Below, piece by piece: positions 11,001-21,523 of a stretch of 64,000 nucleotides of DNA. The position numbers and the translations under genes were made by a program. This DNA comes from Taxillus chinensis (lineage: Eukaryota > Streptophyta > Magnoliopsida > Santalales > Loranthaceae): assembly GCA_023512835.1 (NCBI GenBank), contig CM042090.1, positions 48,625,321 through 48,689,320 of the forward strand. The letters are read 5' to 3'. Under the pieces are notes generated by a model that saw only the letters and a program-made list of their open reading frames with translations, did not search any database and was not told the origin of the DNA. Numbering within the stretch: the first letter of the stretch is position 1; each line of letters starts with the position of its first letter.

Positions 11001-12750
11001 TCTTTTACAGGAGAGCAGTGGATGGAACTACCAATGCTCCCATTTTCAATTTGGAATCCAGAAGATTTCAGTAAGATATTATTGGCCGCTTTTACACAAT
11101 TCAATGCATCATCTTTCTTAATTAAACTGGGTGGATTAACACCAATTGGCTCCTCCTTTGAAGACCCCAACTCACTGATTGAGCCATCAGAACTAGTATT
11201 TAGAGATCTTCCAGTCAAGAAGCTTAAAGAGCCTAATTGCTTGTCCACAGTCATTTCATCATTTCCAGATGATTTTACAAGCCATGATCGTGTCTCATCT
11301 TCCGTAAATGAACCAAATACCAATATCTGAGAGTAAAAAGCAACACCATGTCACAAAGCATAAATAAAATTGATAAACATAATACATAAATAAGGAAATT
11401 TTTAAGAACAAAATTGAACTTCCCCCCCATAATACTTCCAAAAAACAAAAGGTTTTAGGGGTGGGATGGGGTGGGTGGGGCCTGGGAGCATTTATGTAAA
11501 TTTCTTTTTTAAAATTACTAAGATTATATCATGTTACAAACAGTTGCAAATCACCCACACAAACCCATCGCAAATATATACCAGAAACAATTTAAAATCA
11601 CAGCTAAAGATTACGGACTTTTTCATCCTCACACAATACATAAAAATATGTCATGAGCACAAATTACATGTAGGAGTTTATTTATTTATTTTCAAATTCC
11701 CAACAGTACAATTACTTCTACACAAGTACATCATCAAATCTATGAGCTTTCGCAATTCAAAAAGGTCCACTTTCTACTAGAAGCCTAGAACCTCTGCTTC
11801 TGAAATTATAAACTTTACGAAGATGTAATTTGATCAGGAAACTCAACTAGGAAAGCTAAAGGCCCTATTTGGACAGGGGGGTGGTGAAGCAGAGGCAAAG
11901 GGAGGAATAGACACCCCAACTTCAAATTCTCTGGATGTCCACTATAAGAGTAACACTTATCTCACTGCCAAAATCCAAATCTCACAATGTAAAAAGAACA
12001 ATAGTAATAAATACAGATGATACCCCAATAATTATTCTTCTAAACTTGACAGCATTAAAAAAATTAACAACAGATGAAAGAAAAACAAGACAAACATACA
12101 GAGACAACCATGAAACAATATTAATTTAACTCTCACAGATATTATTAGGTTATAAACTGATAATTATGCGACATTTTATTCACACCAAAAGGCAGAATGT
12201 TACCCCTCTAGATGATTGGCTCGATGGGTGTGCTACTTTTGGATGAACCCAAAATTGTCTGGAACATATTGAGAATCATACACTCAGCCTTAAACCTGAT
12301 CACATAATTATGTTCTAATAGTGTATAAACATTGACAATGACAAACATATAAAAACCCACCAGTGCTTACTGGGAACCTCAAATAACTTCTTTCTTTTTC
12401 CATTTCAAACCAAAAACCACAGTGAATCATCATTAATGAACTCAAATAAGCCTTACAAGAGTAAATAACTACAACACAAAGGCTAAGACAAACTTGCCTC
12501 TAATTACACTGAAATACTGAAGAGAGGATTTTATTTTGGTTCATCCATAAAACCGAAGTCAAAATATCAAATGCCAAACATACATATATTGGAAATAAAA
12601 CCTAAAACCAGCAAGCAATTCACAATTCATAATAACACAACCACCGATACACAAAATAAATCACCCAAGATTTCAAGAACCAGACACCAAATCATATAAC
12701 GAGATAGGAAACAAAGGTCAATGATAGAAACGAACCTCAGAATTACTCAT
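8053..12750 (-). CDS. UBP24: Ubiquitin carboxyl-terminal hydrolase 24 (ubiquitin-specific protease), 7 coding exons
   Basis: This cysteine protease removes ubiquitin from substrates (USP/C19 family). Coding exons on the minus strand are 12750-12736, 11326-10652, 10458-10271, 10013-9766, 9550-9405, 9321-9145 and 8241-8053. All junctions are GT-AG and every phase matches, giving 1638 bases or 545 residues, close to the roughly 550 residues I recall for Arabidopsis UBP24. Exon 1 encodes only MSNSE; exon 2 continues [15 protein letters not shown]. The Cys box [20 protein letters not shown] has its catalytic Cys codon at 10741-10739. [20 protein letters not shown] spans the exon 3/4 junction. The His box is [15 protein letters not shown] (His codon 8181-8179), followed by [12 protein letters not shown] and a C-terminal AYVLFYKQI. 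Residues of about 6-190 are a low-conservation N-terminal region. The gene appears intact, and its introns contain no recognised transposon. The start is the only ATG that fits the exon 1 donor. Confidence 0.95.
11327..12735 (-). other. UBP24 intron 1 (1409 bases)
   Basis: On the minus strand the donor is GAG|GTTCGT and the acceptor CTCTCAG|ATATTGG. The intron separates a five-codon first coding exon from the rest of the gene. It is AT-rich and no nested gene or transposon was recognised in it. Long first introns in plant genes sometimes carry expression-enhancing elements; nothing in the sequence proves that here. Confidence 0.9.
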
Positions 12751-13300
12751 GTTGGGAGGAAAGTTGAACCACCACGGAAAAAAGAGGCTTTAAACAGGAT
12801 GCAAATTGGGCGTGTATGAGATAAGACTGAAAAAGAACTAGGGTCTGAGACCTAGTTGGATGGAGGACAGAGAAGAGAGAGGCGTCGATGGAAGACATGA
12901 AAAAAGGAGAGACCACAGAGGAAAAGGGAGGGGAGACAGAGAACATTTAACAATGGAACCCTCGCTCTGGCCCTGACGGAGCGTACCTGGGGATCGGAGG
13001 TATGTAAGGAGCATCGACTGTGGATTTCAGACTGACAAAGAAAGAGAGAGGGAGAGGGAGAGGGAGAGAGAGAGGTGGGTCGGTTAGGGTTTGGGGATTT
13101 GGTCTCTCCTCCCTATGATCGGAGATTTATTTGTCATGCGACAGGGCAGTGCTCGCCCCTTTGCTTGTTTGGTATAAAGATAGGATAGAAAGTGAGCGGA
13201 AAAGTTTTACGCTTACCGCTTAGAGTAACGCGGAAGACAATATTTTCGGGGCTATGATATTCGACCCGAATCGTTCCCTCGATTCATCGTAAATTGCGTT
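12751..13300 (-). promoter_or_regulatory. UBP24 5' UTR and promoter region
   Basis: Upstream of the UBP24 ATG the minus strand is pyrimidine-rich, with a CT tract at about 13035-13072 (GA on the plus strand), a common feature near plant transcription starts. A possible donor CCCAG|GTACGC near 12985 could mark an intron in the 5' UTR, but no matching acceptor was fixed. No clear TATA box was assigned. Confidence 0.45.
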
Positions 13301-14565
13301 TGGATGTGTGAAAACTATCATTTACATTCACGACAGGTAAAGTATTTAAATTGATTTGATAAATTTTTATTTTATTAAATTTTTTTTTGTTGATAGTTGT
13401 ATTTATAGAATATGAAATATTTACTTTTGTTTGAAATAAATTTTGTTTTAAAATTTCAATTTGAGAAATAGAGATTTTGGTTCGAGAAATAAAAACTCAA
13501 AAAATAAAAACTTTGTGTCAGGAAATAAGATTTTTGTTCAAAAGATAAGACTTTAGTTTTGAAAAATAGAAACTTCAGTTCAGAAAATACTATTATTTCT
13601 CGAATTGAATCATCAAACTCAATTAAATTATTCCTTACTTACAGGTTTTTGGATTCCATAAATTATAATTTCTGGTAGAATCTTCAAATGGGCATATCTT
13701 TACATACAGTAAACTATTTAGAGCTTTTTTTATTTGTAGATATCAACGAGAGTTACAACATCCAAACTCCCGTTAGGGATTTTCCACTAAAATTTTAAAA
13801 AATACACTCTCGCTTCAAATTCAAATTGTATGCAAACTGCATGTATTTTAGTACATTAGATCTGCGATTTCTCCTCTTATACACTTTTCAGGAAGTAACG
13901 TACAACATGTTGTTTCATGAAGGCACTGTAAATGTGTAGAATAGTGTTTTGGTTTTTCACAATATAGCTATTTTCTTAATTGAACAGATTTAAATGTTTA
14001 AACTATTTTTGCCATCCGACTGCGTATTATTATTGTTGGATCCCATTTTGTTCGAGTTGGACATATCCCATTTTATATATTTAGCTGCCCATGCCATATT
14101 TTGTTGAACAGGAAGATCCCCCACTACCACGGAGTCGATCCCAGGTTTGGAGTTGATGTGAAACCAATTTGCGCAAGATGGATACATTGTGACACGAACT
14201 GGAAAGCCCAAAATTGAAAACCTCTGCTATAAGATATTGAAGTGCCCCAAGGCGAACACCGGATGATAGAGCGTGAACTTTGAAGACTAATGCACTTAAC
14301 CGTGCTCAATTCCAACTTAAAACAAAAAAGTTATGACCAAAACAATCTTTGTTAGAAGAAGTCAAACTTGCCAAAAGATGGTCAATGCCCCTGATCAAAC
14401 CGCCCAAAAATGTGAGCGTGCGAGATTCTCCAAAATGACTATGTGGGCAAATACGGGTCTTCCCAAAGCAATCCCCAAAAGTTCATCCATTTTTTCATTT
14501 TGGGTAGGGGTAAAAAGGTAATTAAAAGTTCAAAAAAGAAAAAAGTAACCTCGAAGACTCAAAGA
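13301..14565. other. AT-rich intergenic region
   Basis: The left half is AT-rich with loosely repeated AATAAAA-type stretches (about 13430-13590). The right half (about 13990-14560) is less AT-rich and may be old repeat sequence. No conserved protein domain, RNA gene or transposon end was recognised. Confidence 0.5.
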
Positions 14566-14890
14566 CCCGAAGTCTTCAACTATCGAACTATTGACCTTCG
14601 AGTCTTCGACGGTTGACCTCCGAGTCTTTGACCTTCGAACTTGACTCGTAGTCTTCAATCTTCAAGGTTAGACCTTCGACCCTTGACCTCCGACCCATTA
14701 ACCATTGACCTCCGACCCTTAGACCCTTGACCTTCAACACTTTGATCCTTGACCTCCGACCCGTTTACCATTGACCTTAGACTTGTTGACCGTTGACCTT
14801 CGATCCTACCGACACTTCAACCCTACCGACACTCTAACCTGCCGACACTTCGACTCTTTGACCTTTGATCCTCACTGTTTGACCTTATTT
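14566..14890 (+). repeat. Irregular short-repeat array rich in TTGACC/TTCGAC
   Basis: Over about 320 bases there are roughly a dozen TTGACC or TTGACCT words alternating with TTCGAC/TCCGAC and GAGTCTTCGA words. The spacing is irregular, mostly 10-25 bases. A closely similar but shorter array is at 16555-16690 inside a reversed Tekay-type LTR. The flanks here do not match that LTR, so its origin is uncertain. Confidence 0.8.
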
Positions 14891-15312
14891 TTCACTGCTT
14901 CTTTTCTGTGTAGTCACGAGACGCGTTTTTATGAGCTAGTCATTTGTCAGAGATATTTTTCAATGCCTGTCAGTCACATGTGTCAACAAAAAATCAAAAA
15001 AAGGCAATCATAGGTCACCAGCCCACCAGAAAAACATGGAATCTGGAAATAAAAATACTGGCATCAATAATATAGCATTAAATGTTACAATCAATGCAAT
15101 CCAGCCAACCCCTTTAATCAAACCTTCTGTCCACGCGAAAAAAAAAAAATTATGCCCAGATTTTTGCCCAATGCTCTCCTTTTCCCCAAAATCAAAAAAA
15201 CTCTCCTTCTTCTACTTTTCCTTTTTCCCTTTACGAGCTTCTTTTCTCAAAAAAAAAAAACTCTCCCAGACTTTCTCCTTCTCTCTTACGGGTTCTCTTG
15301 CCCAAAGCAAAA

Positions 15313-15354
<42 letters not shown>

Positions 15355-15496
15355 TTTTTCTACCAAAAACCCAAAAAAATCTTTTCATCAACTTCTCTCA
15401 ACTTCAACATACCATTGTGATCTCCAAATTAAACCCCAGCTGATTTTCGTAATTTGCATTACTGGATTAGGTGATTCTATTTTCAAGTAGGCAACT
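14891..15496. other. Pyrimidine-rich unassigned region with (CT)n(CA)n microsatellite
   Basis: The sequence has poly-A runs near 15140 and 15250 and a (CT)n(CA)n microsatellite at about 15311-15353. The stretch up to the solo LTR at 15502 resembles a promoter and transcribed leader, possibly of another LTR. No coding domain was recognised; the frames across the CT/CA tract are low-complexity. Confidence 0.5.
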
Positions 15497-16554
15497 ATCG
15501 GTGTCACGCCCCAAATTTCTGACCCGTAGAAACCAGTTAGTGAATCCCCATGCCCGCACTCGCAGTGACAAAGGGTTGGTGATAACACCGGAAAAGGGAC
15601 CTTAGCACGGGTGCCGTCCCTAATCCATACCTACACATATTGCACATGAATATTAGAATCTCATTTTAATTCACAATACAAACACATACATGTTATTTTC
15701 CCCACGAGATTACATAATAGTTTTTATAATAAAAAACAAACAAATAAATACCAAGTCTTCACCTTTGGTGAACCTCCTAGCTCCTGTAAGCACATGAAAC
15801 AAACAAAAACAAACACAATAGGAGAGGTGAGCAACCACAGCTCAGTAGGGATCATGTCTCCTCGACCCATCCCAACTCATAAACTAGTGTAAACATGTGC
15901 TCGTGTAATGCTATATATACATCACCATTTCAATCATGTACACACATTAAAATACAAAGAAAACCTTCTAAGTAATCCCAAACATTGTCTCTCAGGCACC
16001 ATGTTGCCTCACAAGCACAGTATTGCCTCTCGGGGCTCGTATTACCTCTCAAGTATAGTAGCCTCTTAGGCTCTGAACAAATCTTGCCTCCTAGGCCCTC
16101 AATAGTAGCCCCCCAGACTTAACAAGGTAGCCTCGCAAGCTCACAGGGTTCATAACTCTCTATAATATAGGCCAGTTTTCACAAAACTATCCTCAAGTCT
16201 TGACCAAGAGAGAGCATTTTCGTAGAAGCTGTTTTCTTGAAATAAAAATTTCCAGCATTGGCTCCCCATACCATAACTAAGATAATATGATTTTTGGGGA
16301 TTTTTCTGAAAGGTCTAACCTCACTTTCCAAAAAGTCACCATTACGAAAAACTGCATATTTCCGGGATTTTACACTAAATCCTGTTTTTTACATTTTGAA
16401 AGAGTGGGAATTTGATTTTCTAGTATGTTTCTTTGAATCCGAAAGGGGCGTATTTTGTTATTTTCATTATAACTTAAGTATATTACTTTAATGGTTTACA
16501 ATGTAAATGGTCCTACTGTACCTTGGAACTGCTAACCAGGAGACCTAAAGCTTA

Positions 16555-16690
16555 AACTCGAAGACTCGAAGACTCGAAGATTTGCTTCGAAGACTCAAAG
16601 ATTTGCCTCGAAAGTTTGACCTTTGACCTTCAACCTTTGACCTTCGACCCTTCAACCCTTCGACTTTCGACCCTCCGAGCATTTAGCCCT
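16555..16690 (+). repeat. Short-repeat zone (TCGAAGAC and TTTGACC words) in a reversed LTR
   Basis: CTCGAAGA words repeat first, followed by TTTGACC/TTCGACC words. The zone lies next to the conserved TTTACAATGTAAATGGTCC stretch, exactly where element A carries TCGAGCAG repeats and element B carries GGAGTCG repeats. Confidence 0.85.
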
Positions 16691-16952
16691 TCTACTTCGC
16701 TCAGGGTATTGTTCATTGTCGTTTTTGCCTGTTCTTCATCTGGAATCAACCCAGCGACCCCCAGACAGCCACAAACACCCTTTTAACTCAATAAACCACA
16801 ATATATACCCCAAAACGCATCCTTAACACCTCTAAATCGCACGGTAACAATAAAAATACACATATATTTAATTTCAGATCTTATCCATCTAGATCTACAT
16901 CTAGATTCCCATGGTTGACTTCTCAACCCTCATGCCATACTCGTTTATAAAC

Positions 16953-18327
16953 TGTTGGATCAAGCCCAGAATTTGGATGATGTGGATAAAACCCTATGTA
17001 ATTTAATTTGAGACCTTGTATATTTATTGTTAGTTGTTGCAGAAGATATAACCTTAATCCGGGCCTTTACTCGTGAGAGCAAAGTTAAGAACAAGATACA
17101 TAATCCTGATCCGGACCAACGTGAGTGTTGTTAAACACTTGGTAAATAACCAAGTCTTCATACGGAATAAGGATCACTCGTGCAGACCAAATGCTTAAAG
17201 TTACAGACTAAGGATTTCGCATCTTACACTTAAATGAACTAAGCTAAAAAGATGCGGAATAAGAATTCAGTCTACATTTCACACGGAGTAAGAGAGAACG
17301 ATCGAGAAATAAAAAGCTAAGTCTTTCACTCAAGCAGACTAAGGACAAGAAGACATAGAGTAAGCAATCTGAGTTTTTCATTCATGCAGAGTAAGGAATG
17401 ACTTGTGCGGAATAAGGACCTAAGTCTTTCATTCGCACGGAGTAAGGACAAGAAGATGTGGAGTAAGGAATCTGAACCTTTTACTCAAGCGGAGTAAGGA
17501 TGCGCTAATATGGAGTAAGCCGTCTGGACCTTTTACTCAGGCGGAGTAAGAAAGCGCTGATACAGAGTAAGCTCTTTGAACTCGTTCAGACGGAGTAAGG
17601 AAGCGCTGACACGGAATAAAGATTTCAGTATCAAACTGTTACGGAGTAAGCAACCATTGACACGGAGTAAGGATCCGAGCTTCACTAACACGGAGTAAGG
17701 AACTTTACAACAGACTAAGAAGACGTTGCTTCACTTTATCGGCTTCGCATTTAAAGTCACCAGCTCGTTGTGTCCCGATGTAAGACAAACTCGTTAAAGA
17801 CCTAAATCATCTTACATGTGGATCACACGGAGATGTGGACAGAGCTTTAATTGTAATTGGGATCACGCGAAGAATTTAATATGTTTACAAACCCAAGATT
17901 TTGAGCTTCACATCTGCAGCAATTTAGGCAAAGACATTTTCCGAGAAGAACTTCAATGCTACATGGTGCTCAAAAAATCTAGTTCCAAGAATGTTTCCTA
18001 GGGATGTCTATATATATATATATATAAAGCTTTGTATATTTTCATATGTGCGTGCATGTACAAGAGCTCTTAGAGATTAATTGGGATAGTGTGTGAGTAA
18101 TTGTAAAACAGAGTGCTCGAGAGTTTTTAGTAGTTTGAAAAGCTTCATCAGCTTTAATCTGCTCTATTTTGTTGTAATTATTTATTGATAATAAAATGAA
18201 ATACTTCCACTACATGATTATCTTCCGCAGTGATTTTATCGTTTAACTAGATAGGTGTTGTACCGGAGAAGACAAGAGTTTTCGATAAGAGCCTATTCAC
18301 CCCACTCTAGGCTCCTAGGGACCAACA
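16953..18327 (+). mobile_element. Solo LTR of the Sirevirus-type copia family
   Basis: This LTR runs from TGTTGGATCAAGCC to GGGACCAACA (1375 bases) and is flanked by a perfect TAAAC duplication (16948-16952 and 18328-18332). It is inserted in the reversed Tekay-type solo LTR. It contains about 16 degenerate GGAGTAAGGA/GGAATAAGGA motifs between about 17160 and 17705, and a TATATATA stretch at about 18010-18026. Confidence 0.94.
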
Positions 18328-18577
18328 TAAACACCCATAGATCACAAAACACATAACCACCATTATATATCACAAATTTTAACTACAGATCTTATGCTAA
18401 ACCACCAAATCCAACCCAAAATTGGATTTCCTCAAAACCCAGGGTTCATGCTAGATTTCATAACAATTCATGCAAATCAAGAACAGAATTGGGATAAGAA
18501 GTACATAAACCCCTACCTAGAGTTATTTTTGAGTTCCACGAACCCAAATCGCCCCAATTTACCAAGGCTTCAAGCTT

Positions 18578-18641
<64 letters not shown>

Positions 18642-18852
18642 TCTCTCAAACACACCAACGTGATAGTGTGAAGTAGAAGCTCTCTTAATGTTTCTCTTAT
18701 TTATATTTTTCTTTAATTAATAAACACCCAAAATTACACAACTAGCCTTCCAAGGTCTTGAACTCCAAATTGGGCCCAACTATAGCCAAAACGCTCGTAT
18801 CGCCGAGCATGATACCAAAATGAGATCCTCAAACATAGGTCATTACAATCGG

Positions 18853-19560
18853 CGCGGATAAGATAGTTCGAACGGAAGTCCGATGTTGAAACTCCATCCA
18901 AGCCAAAGTTGGTTCAGTTAATATGTAGTTGTTTATTTATTACTTTTTAGCTTATATTTATACTTGATGTAAGTCTTAGTATTTTCCTTTTTTCATGTTG
19001 TTGGTATATGTTGTATTTTTTTTCTTTGTATTTTCCTTTTTTTTATATTGTTGGTATATGTTGTATGCTATAATCTGTAAAGTACAGTAAATAGTAAAAA
19101 CAAAAGAGAGCAAAGAGAGGCATAGAAAACAAGAGAAGAAGAAAACGATGATAACTTTATTTTTGGATGTCACAATCACACATTCTACGTTTATTTTGAT
19201 ATGTGTGTTCACTTAGTCATAGTCAAAAATCAAAAAAACACAAATATGTGTTTTTAAGTTTTAACATGTATAGATTTAGGTTCAATTCTTTCAAAAAAGA
19301 AAAAAAGAAAAAAAAGGAGTTCTAAAAAAAGGCATAAAAAACAAAATGTTTTAAAAAAAAAGGAGAAGATAAAAATGTTTTCAAGTCAAACATTTTAATT
19401 TTTAGTATTTCAATCCTTAGGATTTCATTTTCCTTTTCAAACAAAAAGTAAAATAAAACTTTTAGGATTCCCTTTAGAAACTTAGAGTAAATTTTAATCA
19501 TAACTTTAACAAATAACTTAGCTAAATATAAAACATAGAATTGTTTAGGAAAACAATAGT
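18853..19560. other. AT-rich unassigned sequence
   Basis: The region contains two similar TTGTTGGTATATGTTGTAT stretches near 18995 and 19045 and long A-rich runs at about 19290-19370. Its composition suits the interior of an old transposon next to the Tat/Ogre-like leader at 19561, but no conserved domain was recognised. Confidence 0.45.
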
Positions 19561-19830
19561 GCCTTAGCCCAATCAAAATAGTGAAAATAAATAGAAACCT
19601 CATCTTCCGAAAATAGATACCGAAAGGGCGTTGTAGGGGTGTTAATCATTCCATACACGTAACCAACTCTCGAACCCTTTTCTGATAACACAGATCACAC
19701 CTTAAACTACTCAGAGTAAAGAGTATCTAATTGTACCCAAAAAATAGTTGGTGGCAACTCTAAATTTCTCACCATTGGTTTCGGCTGAGCCCACCCCAAA
19801 CGGGCCCGAACGAAAACCAATGATGACAAC
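19561..19830 (-). repeat. Tat/Ogre-like leader fragment, uninterrupted copy (minus orientation)
   Basis: This is the continuous version of the repeat that is split at 2471-2596/3943-4100. Related sequence in the opposite orientation lies at about 20203-20322 and 38804-38905, so two copies face each other across about 400 bases. The Tat/Ogre assignment rests on resemblance recalled from known elements. Confidence 0.6.
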
Positions 19831-20202
19831 TGATGACTTGTATAATTTTAGAGAGTTAGGTCTAAAACTAAGAATACGAGATTATTTTAGTTTTGAGGTT
19901 ATTTTAGTTTTACTAATTGTATATATTTGTTTTTCTTCTAATTATTACTTGTGGAGGTTATTTTATTTTTACTATTGTATATACTTGTTGTTAACCGTTA
20001 ATTGTGATTTATACGCTTTCCTTAACTATTGCATCCATGCATAACCCTATACCCGGGTTTATTACAATCTAGGTTAGTGAGGTTTAATACAATCCCCTAC
20101 ACGTTGATCATTATCCGCAACGGGGCCTCGGACTCCTCACTCAAGCTTGAGGTTCTTGTAAAGCTCGTTCTTTTAAGACCCCCCTCTGGTAAATCCCATG
20201 TG
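19831..20202. other. Unassigned sequence between inverted leader fragments
   Basis: The left part is AT-rich. The right part (about 20030-20200) is balanced in composition. No domain, RNA gene or transposon terminus was recognised. Confidence 0.45.
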
Positions 20203-20322
20203 TTATCACCGGATTTCGTCCGGGAGAAAACCTGCTTTTGGGGATGCAATTCTCTCACCCTTCACCTGAATGATGATGAAAGAGAATAGAGTCACTACCA
20301 ACTATTTTTGGGGTGCAGTTAG
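20203..20322 (+). repeat. Tat/Ogre-like leader fragment, first half (plus orientation)
   Basis: The segment contains ACTACCAACTATTTTTGGGG and runs into the Sirevirus insertion site. It continues at 38804 after the duplication GTTAG. It is the inverted relative of 19561-19830. Confidence 0.6.
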
Positions 20323-21428
20323 TGTTGGATCAAGCCTAGAATTTGGATGATGCGAACAGAACCCTATGTAACTTGATCTGAGACTTTTGTTGTTTTCATG
20401 TTAAGTAATTGCAGAAGATATGAACTTAATCCGGACCTACACTCGTGAGAGGAAAGCTAAGGACGGGATACATAATCCTGATCCAGATGAGAGTGTGCGT
20501 CATCAAAAACTTGGTATATAACCAAGTCTTCACTTCATACGGAATAAGGATCATACATGTGGACTAATGAGTCAAAGCCACAGAGTAAGGAAATTTGATG
20601 CGGAGTAAGGAATCCGAACCTGTTACTCTTGCGGAGTAAGGATGTGCTGATACGGAGTAAGCCATCCGTTCCTTTAACTCATGCGGAGTAAGCACTCCGA
20701 CCTTCTCATTCATACGGAGTAAGGAAGCGCTTACGGAATAAGGATTCCAATACTAAATTGATACGGAGTAAGCAATCATTGTCATGGAGTAAGGAACCTT
20801 ACACTAGATTTAAGAAGACGCTGCTTCAATTTATCTCTTCGCATTCAAAGTCACTAGCTTGCTGCTTCCCGATGTAAGACAAACTCGTTGTGAACCTAAA
20901 GCTTCTTATACATGGATCATCCGGATATGTGGACATAAATTAGACTGAACTTGGGAACTCACAAACGCAATTTTGTTTTGCAAACCCAAGACATTGAGCT
21001 CCACATCCTCAGCACTTAAGACAGAGAGGATTCCAAGAAACAGTAATTGTGCACATAATCCGGAACAACAAGTTCCAAGATTGTCTCTCAAGGATGTGCT
21101 ATATGTTATGTAAACCTTGTACATTAAAAGTGTGTGTACCCGTGAATACACAAAAGCTCAAATATTTCATAGAGGCTAGCGTGTGAGTGTATTGTAAACA
21201 GAGTGTTAGAGAGTTGTTAGTAGATCAAAAGGCTCCTTAAGCTTTAATTTGCTTCTATTTTGTTGTACTTATCATTTTGATAATAAAACAAAATACTTTC
21301 ACTATCTGGTCATTTTCTGCATTGATAGTATCTCTTAACCAGATAGGTGTTGTGCCAAAGAGTTAGAACAAGAGTTTCGATAAGAGCCTATTCAACCCCC
21401 CCCCCCTCTAGGCTTCAAGGGACCAACA
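20323..21428 (+). repeat. Sirevirus 5' LTR
   Basis: It runs from TGTTGGATCAAGCC to GGGACCAACA (1106 bases). The 3' LTR, once its nested insertion is removed, is about 1120 bases. The LTR contains the degenerate GGAGTAAGGA motif repeatedly between about 20540 and 20790 and ends with a C-run before CTCTAGGC. Confidence 0.94.
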
Positions 21429-21430
21429 AG

Positions 21431-21442
21431 TGGTATCAGAGC
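21431..21442 (+). other. Primer-binding site (tRNA-iMet type) of the Sirevirus
   Basis: TGGTATCAGAGC starts two bases after the 5' LTR. It is the standard complement to the 3' end of plant initiator methionine tRNA and would prime minus-strand DNA synthesis. Confidence 0.92.
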
Positions 21443-21468
21443 AAGTTCTATCTGCTCAAAGTAGAGAT

Positions 21469-21472
<4 letters not shown>

Positions 21473-21521
<49 letters not shown>
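21473..21521 (+). repeat. (CT)n microsatellite in the Sirevirus leader
   Basis: About 24 CT dinucleotides lie directly upstream of the gag ATG at 21524. Confidence 0.92.

Positions 21522-21523
<2 letters not shown>

Larger units (their letters stand above)
15502..18847 (-). mobile_element. Solo LTR of a Tekay-type gypsy element, interrupted
   Basis: On the minus strand this LTR begins TGTAATGACC at 18847 and ends GGGGCGTGACA at 15502. It is flanked by a perfect five-base duplication ATCGG (15497-15501 and 18848-18852). Removing the nested copia LTR (16953-18327 plus one TAAAC) leaves about 1966 bases, the size of the element A LTR, to which it is related. It contains a (CT)n tract at about 18583-18640, a conserved stretch TTTACAATGTAAATGGTCC near 16496, and a copy-specific repeat zone at 16555-16690. 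No internal region remains, so it arose by LTR-LTR recombination. Confidence 0.92.

Noticed and set aside
9738..11330. Plus-strand open frames of about 100 codons
   Set aside because: They are shadows of UBP24 exons on the opposite strand; the minus-strand reading has conserved protease motifs and splice sites.
17160..17710. CRISPR-like array
   Set aside because: The repeats are degenerate and about 10 bases long with irregular spacing, in a plant LTR; there are no direct repeats of CRISPR size and no cas genes.
18458..18663. Arg-Glu or Ser-Leu repeat proteins around the CT tract
   Set aside because: They are translations of a (CT)n microsatellite in the reversed LTR leader.
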